Positions 5,026 to 6,908 of a stretch of 6,908 nucleotides of DNA are shown one piece after another (the first letter of the stretch is position 1; every line of letters starts with the position of its first letter). This DNA comes from an uncultured Bacilli bacterium. GTDB taxonomy: Bacteria > Bacillota_I > Bacilli_A > RF39 > UBA660. A program made the translations under genes and the position numbers. A model generated the notes under the pieces. The model ran no database searches and was not told where the DNA came from. It worked only from the letters and a program-made list of their open reading frames with translations. Location of the stretch: positions 1 through 6,908 of the forward strand of contig CANRMU010000050.1 of the NCBI GenBank assembly GCA_947631895.1, given 5' to 3'.

Positions 5026-5857
5026 ATGCTTTGTTAAATCTTTATTTAAAATACTTCCTTTTGTTTTAAATTTCCAATGTCTGTATGAATCTAACCAAAT
5101 ATTTCTTATATTATTTCTTGTTGAAGTTGTTATTCCAATATTAAAATTCGGATAGATATCACAAATGTTTTTATATATTATTTTATATAATTTTTCTTTT
5201 GCAATTGTTGTCTTTCCTCGTCTATTTTTCCCAGGTAATTTTACTAAGTTTAAATCATTTAATTTAAAATTCATAGAACCTAAAATAATATCCATACATT
5301 GCAAAATTACATGATTTTTTGAATTAATTTCTACAATGTCTTCCTTATTAATATAAATGTTTGTATCAAATAAATTATTGAGATAAAGAATATGGTTTTT
5401 AAATTCATTACTTTTTTTAGTAGTATCTGGTAATTGATCTAAGTAAAGTTTAAAATATATTTCATCATCATCTGGATTTTCATTACAATAACTAATTCCA
5501 AATGCATGTTTAATAAATTGATAATATAATAAAAAATACTCTTTTTCATATTTTTCTTTTTCTAATCTTTCAAAAACATAAGCGTTTTGTCTAAACATAA
5601 TTCTAATTTTAATATCACCATTTTTTATAAATTCAAAAAAGAAATTTATTAGTTCAATATATTTAGGAAGATAAGTTGCAGATACTTTAGACCATTTAAC
5701 TTCTCCAAAAAAATTTAATTCTATTTTCTTATTATTTAAAGCTTCATTAATTTTTTGTAATTTAGTATAATCTACTAAAGAACCACCATAAAAATTACTG
5801 TAATAGTTGCCTCTTTTATATGATTCATCTGAATAAATTAAATATTGTTTTTTTCAT
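5014..5857 (-). pseudogene. DUF3800 protein, frame broken in an A7 run after the start codon
   Basis: DUF3800 proteins have an RNase H-like fold with acidic catalytic-type residues; their cellular role is poorly known. Reading from the ATG at 5857-5855 with one A removed from the following A7 run (5848-5854) gives a 280-residue protein. It begins MKKQYLIYSDES (Asp10, Glu11), then has GEVKWSKV (Glu52) and, near residues 184-197, ILQCMDIILGSMNFK (Gln186, Asp189). These are the typical DUF3800 landmarks in the right order. As written, the ATG frame hits TGA after 10 codons. The DUF3800 frame is open from 5853 down to the TGA at 5014-5016 but has an in-frame TGA overlapping the ATG. The next in-frame ATG (5598) would discard the first 86 residues, including both N-terminal acidic sites. 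The ribosome site AAAGGA (5867-5872) is good. The shift may be a mutation, a sequencing error, or slippage-controlled expression. Confidence 0.8.
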
Positions 5858-6066
5858 TTTGCCACGTCCTTTCAAAATACTTTTAAATTTTATGTTATTT
5901 GTTTAGATAAGGTAAATTTTTTGAAAAATTACTCGTTATTTTTCTCTTAAAATTATTTTACAACTTTTTTATGAAAACACAATATTTTTACTAGTTTTAA
6001 CGAATAGAGATATTAAAAAAATGAACATATAAGCAATAATTCATATTAATTTTTTAAAATAGTATT

Positions 6067-6102
6067 AAAATTAAAACAAGCCCTTATAAATAAAGGACTT
6101 GT
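6067..6102 (-). terminator. Rho-independent terminator downstream of tRNA-Met
   Basis: On the minus strand ACAAGTCCTT (6102-6093) pairs with AAGGGCTTGT (6085-6076), 10 bp with one G-U pair and a 7-base loop. A T-rich tail (TTTAATTTT) follows. It lies 11 bases past the tRNA 3' end. The roughly 200 bases between it and the DUF3800 start hold no gene or clear promoter that I can see. Confidence 0.8.
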
Positions 6103-6113
6103 AAATATCTTTT

Positions 6114-6190
6114 TGGTAGCGAGAGAGGGGATCGAACCCCCGACCTATCGGGTATGAACCGATCGCTCTAGCCAGCTGAGCTATCTCGCC
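6114..6190 (-). tRNA. tRNA-Met (anticodon CAT), elongator type
   Basis: The 77-base minus-strand sequence folds into a standard cloverleaf. It has acceptor GGCGAGA/TCTCGCT with a G1-U72 pair, a D-arm GCTC/GAGC, anticodon stem ATCGG/CCGAT with loop TTCATAC, variable AGGTC, T-loop TTCGATC, discriminator A and an encoded CCA. The sequence is very close to the Bacillus elongator tRNA-Met, including GCTGGCTAGAGC and AGGTCGGGGG. Initiator tRNA is unlikely because the anticodon stem lacks the three G-C pairs. A CAT anticodon modified to lysidine (Ile) is a formal alternative but fits the body less well. It stands alone with its own promoter and terminator. Confidence 0.95.
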
Positions 6191-6209
6191 ATTTGTTTAA
6201 AACAATTTG

Positions 6210-6238
6210 ATTATAACAAAACTCTTTTTAGACTGCAA
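6210..6238 (-). promoter_or_regulatory. Promoter of tRNA-Met
   Basis: On the minus strand TTGCAG (6238-6233), a 17-base spacer and a perfect TATAAT (6215-6210) lie about 20 bases before the tRNA 5' end. This is a typical strong stable-RNA promoter, divergent from ezrA. Confidence 0.85.
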
Positions 6239-6287
6239 CTATTTTTTTACGAAAATTGCAAATTAATCTTTTAAATATGTCAAAATG

Positions 6288-6296
6288 TGATAAAAT
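6288..6296 (+). promoter_or_regulatory. Candidate extended -10 promoter of ezrA
   Basis: TGATAAAAT is an extended -10 (TG-N-TAAAAT) about 26 bases before the ezrA ATG. The -35 region is weak (CTTTTA), which extended -10 promoters tolerate. Confidence 0.4.
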
Positions 6297-6321
6297 GTTT
6301 AGTATAGATAGGAGGAAAATT

Positions 6322-6908
6322 ATGAGTGGGGAAATGATTATTATTTTAGGTATTGCAGCATATATCCTTACAATAATTGCTATTATCGTAGCTCTTAATT
6401 TCTTATCTAGAAAAGAAAAAAATAGTTATCATAATCAAATCATTAATTTAGAACGTGAAAAAAATTTAATCATTTCTGGTTCGATAATGAGTGAAATAAA
6501 TAAAGTAGAACCATTAGTAAATAATGATGTTATGCGTAAAAAATATGATTCTTTTGTGGAACGTTTTAATGAAATAAAAGAAGAAGATGTTGCTAAAATA
6601 ACTGATGAATTAGTTTTAATAGAAGAATTATATAGTAATAAAGATTATAAACAATTAAGTGAAAAATTAAACGAAGCCGAATTAGATATTTATTATGCTA
6701 AAACTAAATCTAATTTTTTACTTGATGAAATAAAAGAAATAACTTTAAGTGAAGAAAGAAATCGTGAAACTATTACTAAATTAAAAGCTAGTTATAGAGA
6801 AATATTAAGAAAATACCATGACCATAAAAATGATTATAGTATAATATGTAGTCCAATTGAATTACAGTTTGAAAATGTTGATAAGTTTTTTTCAGCTTTT
6901 GAAGTATC
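6322..6908 (+). CDS. ezrA: EzrA, septation ring formation regulator (N-terminal 195 residues)
   Basis: EzrA is a membrane-anchored spectrin-like protein of low-GC Gram-positives that binds FtsZ and restrains or organises Z-ring formation. The frame is open to the window edge, so only the first 195 of an expected roughly 560-570 residues are seen. Residues 4-28 form one membrane helix (EMIIILGIAAYILTIIAIIV) followed by a basic SRKEK stretch, which fits an outside-N, inside-C topology. The rest is long charged coiled coil. The segment EIKEITLSEERNRE, then KLKASYREILRKY, and LQFENVDKFFSAFEV at the right end are typical EzrA sequence. AGGAGG (6310-6315), six bases before the ATG, fixes the start. 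The gene is divergent from tRNA-Met and is the clearest core-genome marker here. Confidence 0.9.
   Translation, partial: MSGEMIIILGIAAYILTIIAIIVALNFLSRKEKNSYHNQIINLEREKNLIISGSIMSEINKVEPLVNNDVMRKKYDSFVERFNEIKEEDVAKITDELVLIEELYSNKDYKQLSEKLNEAELDIYYAKTKSNFLLDEIKEITLSEERNRETITKLKASYREILRKYHDHKNDYSIICSPIELQFENVDKFFSAFEV

Noticed and set aside
6114..6137. tRNA-Met 3' end as an integration (att) site for the accessory genes to its left
   Set aside because: The accessory side does lie at the tRNA 3' end, but I found no second copy of the tRNA 3' sequence elsewhere in the window, and no integrase.
1..6908. CRISPR array or tracrRNA
   Set aside because: No regularly spaced direct repeats and no cas gene are present on either strand.
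1..6908. Mycoplasma-type code with TGA as tryptophan
   Set aside because: Tryptophans in the intact genes are TGG, and TGA ends the 1511-1912 and DUF3800 frames.

Overview
The window looks like a chromosomal segment of an AT-rich, low-GC Gram-positive bacterium (Bacillota, Bacilli/Erysipelotrichia-like). The pointers are the very AT-rich codon use, strong AGGAGG-type ribosome sites, an elongator tRNA-Met of Bacillus type with an encoded CCA, and the start of ezrA, a cell-division gene of this group. The standard code fits: tryptophans are TGG, and TAA, TAG and TGA all end genes.

Layout. Bases 1-2000 are accessory and partly decayed. A 61-base, fully paired GC-rich cloverleaf (9-69) abuts a fragment that looks like the C-terminus of a HipA-like kinase (71-325). 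This overlaps a DUF3037 gene (315-1085). Next come a DUF1016/YhcG-type nuclease remnant with in-frame stops (1100-1480) and a small nucleoside-deoxyribosyltransferase-like gene (1511-1912). Bases 2083-2662 hold a two-gene unit, an unknown helical protein followed by a copper-chaperone-like HMA protein, closed by a good terminator. A LigD-type end-joining enzyme follows (2731-4134). It has the 3'-phosphoesterase and primase-polymerase domains but no ligase domain. Eight bases past it, on the opposite strand, ends a radical SAM gene cut off about halfway (4143-4583).

Bases 4800-5025 carry a strong consensus promoter and a structured transcript of about 160 bases with its own terminator, and no recognised gene follows it. 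It converges on a DUF3800 gene (minus strand, 5014-5857) whose frame breaks in an A7 run directly after the start codon. The right end is core genome: tRNA-Met(CAT) on the minus strand with promoter and terminator, and divergently ezrA, which runs off the window.

How the genes relate. The left part reads as a graveyard of defence or toxin-antitoxin-like modules. LigD would serve double-strand-break repair, but Ku and a partner ligase are not in the window. The best candidates for something undescribed are the cloverleaf element, the orphan structured RNA beside DUF3800, and the ligase-less PE-POL protein. All functional statements are family recognition by eye; no searches were run.
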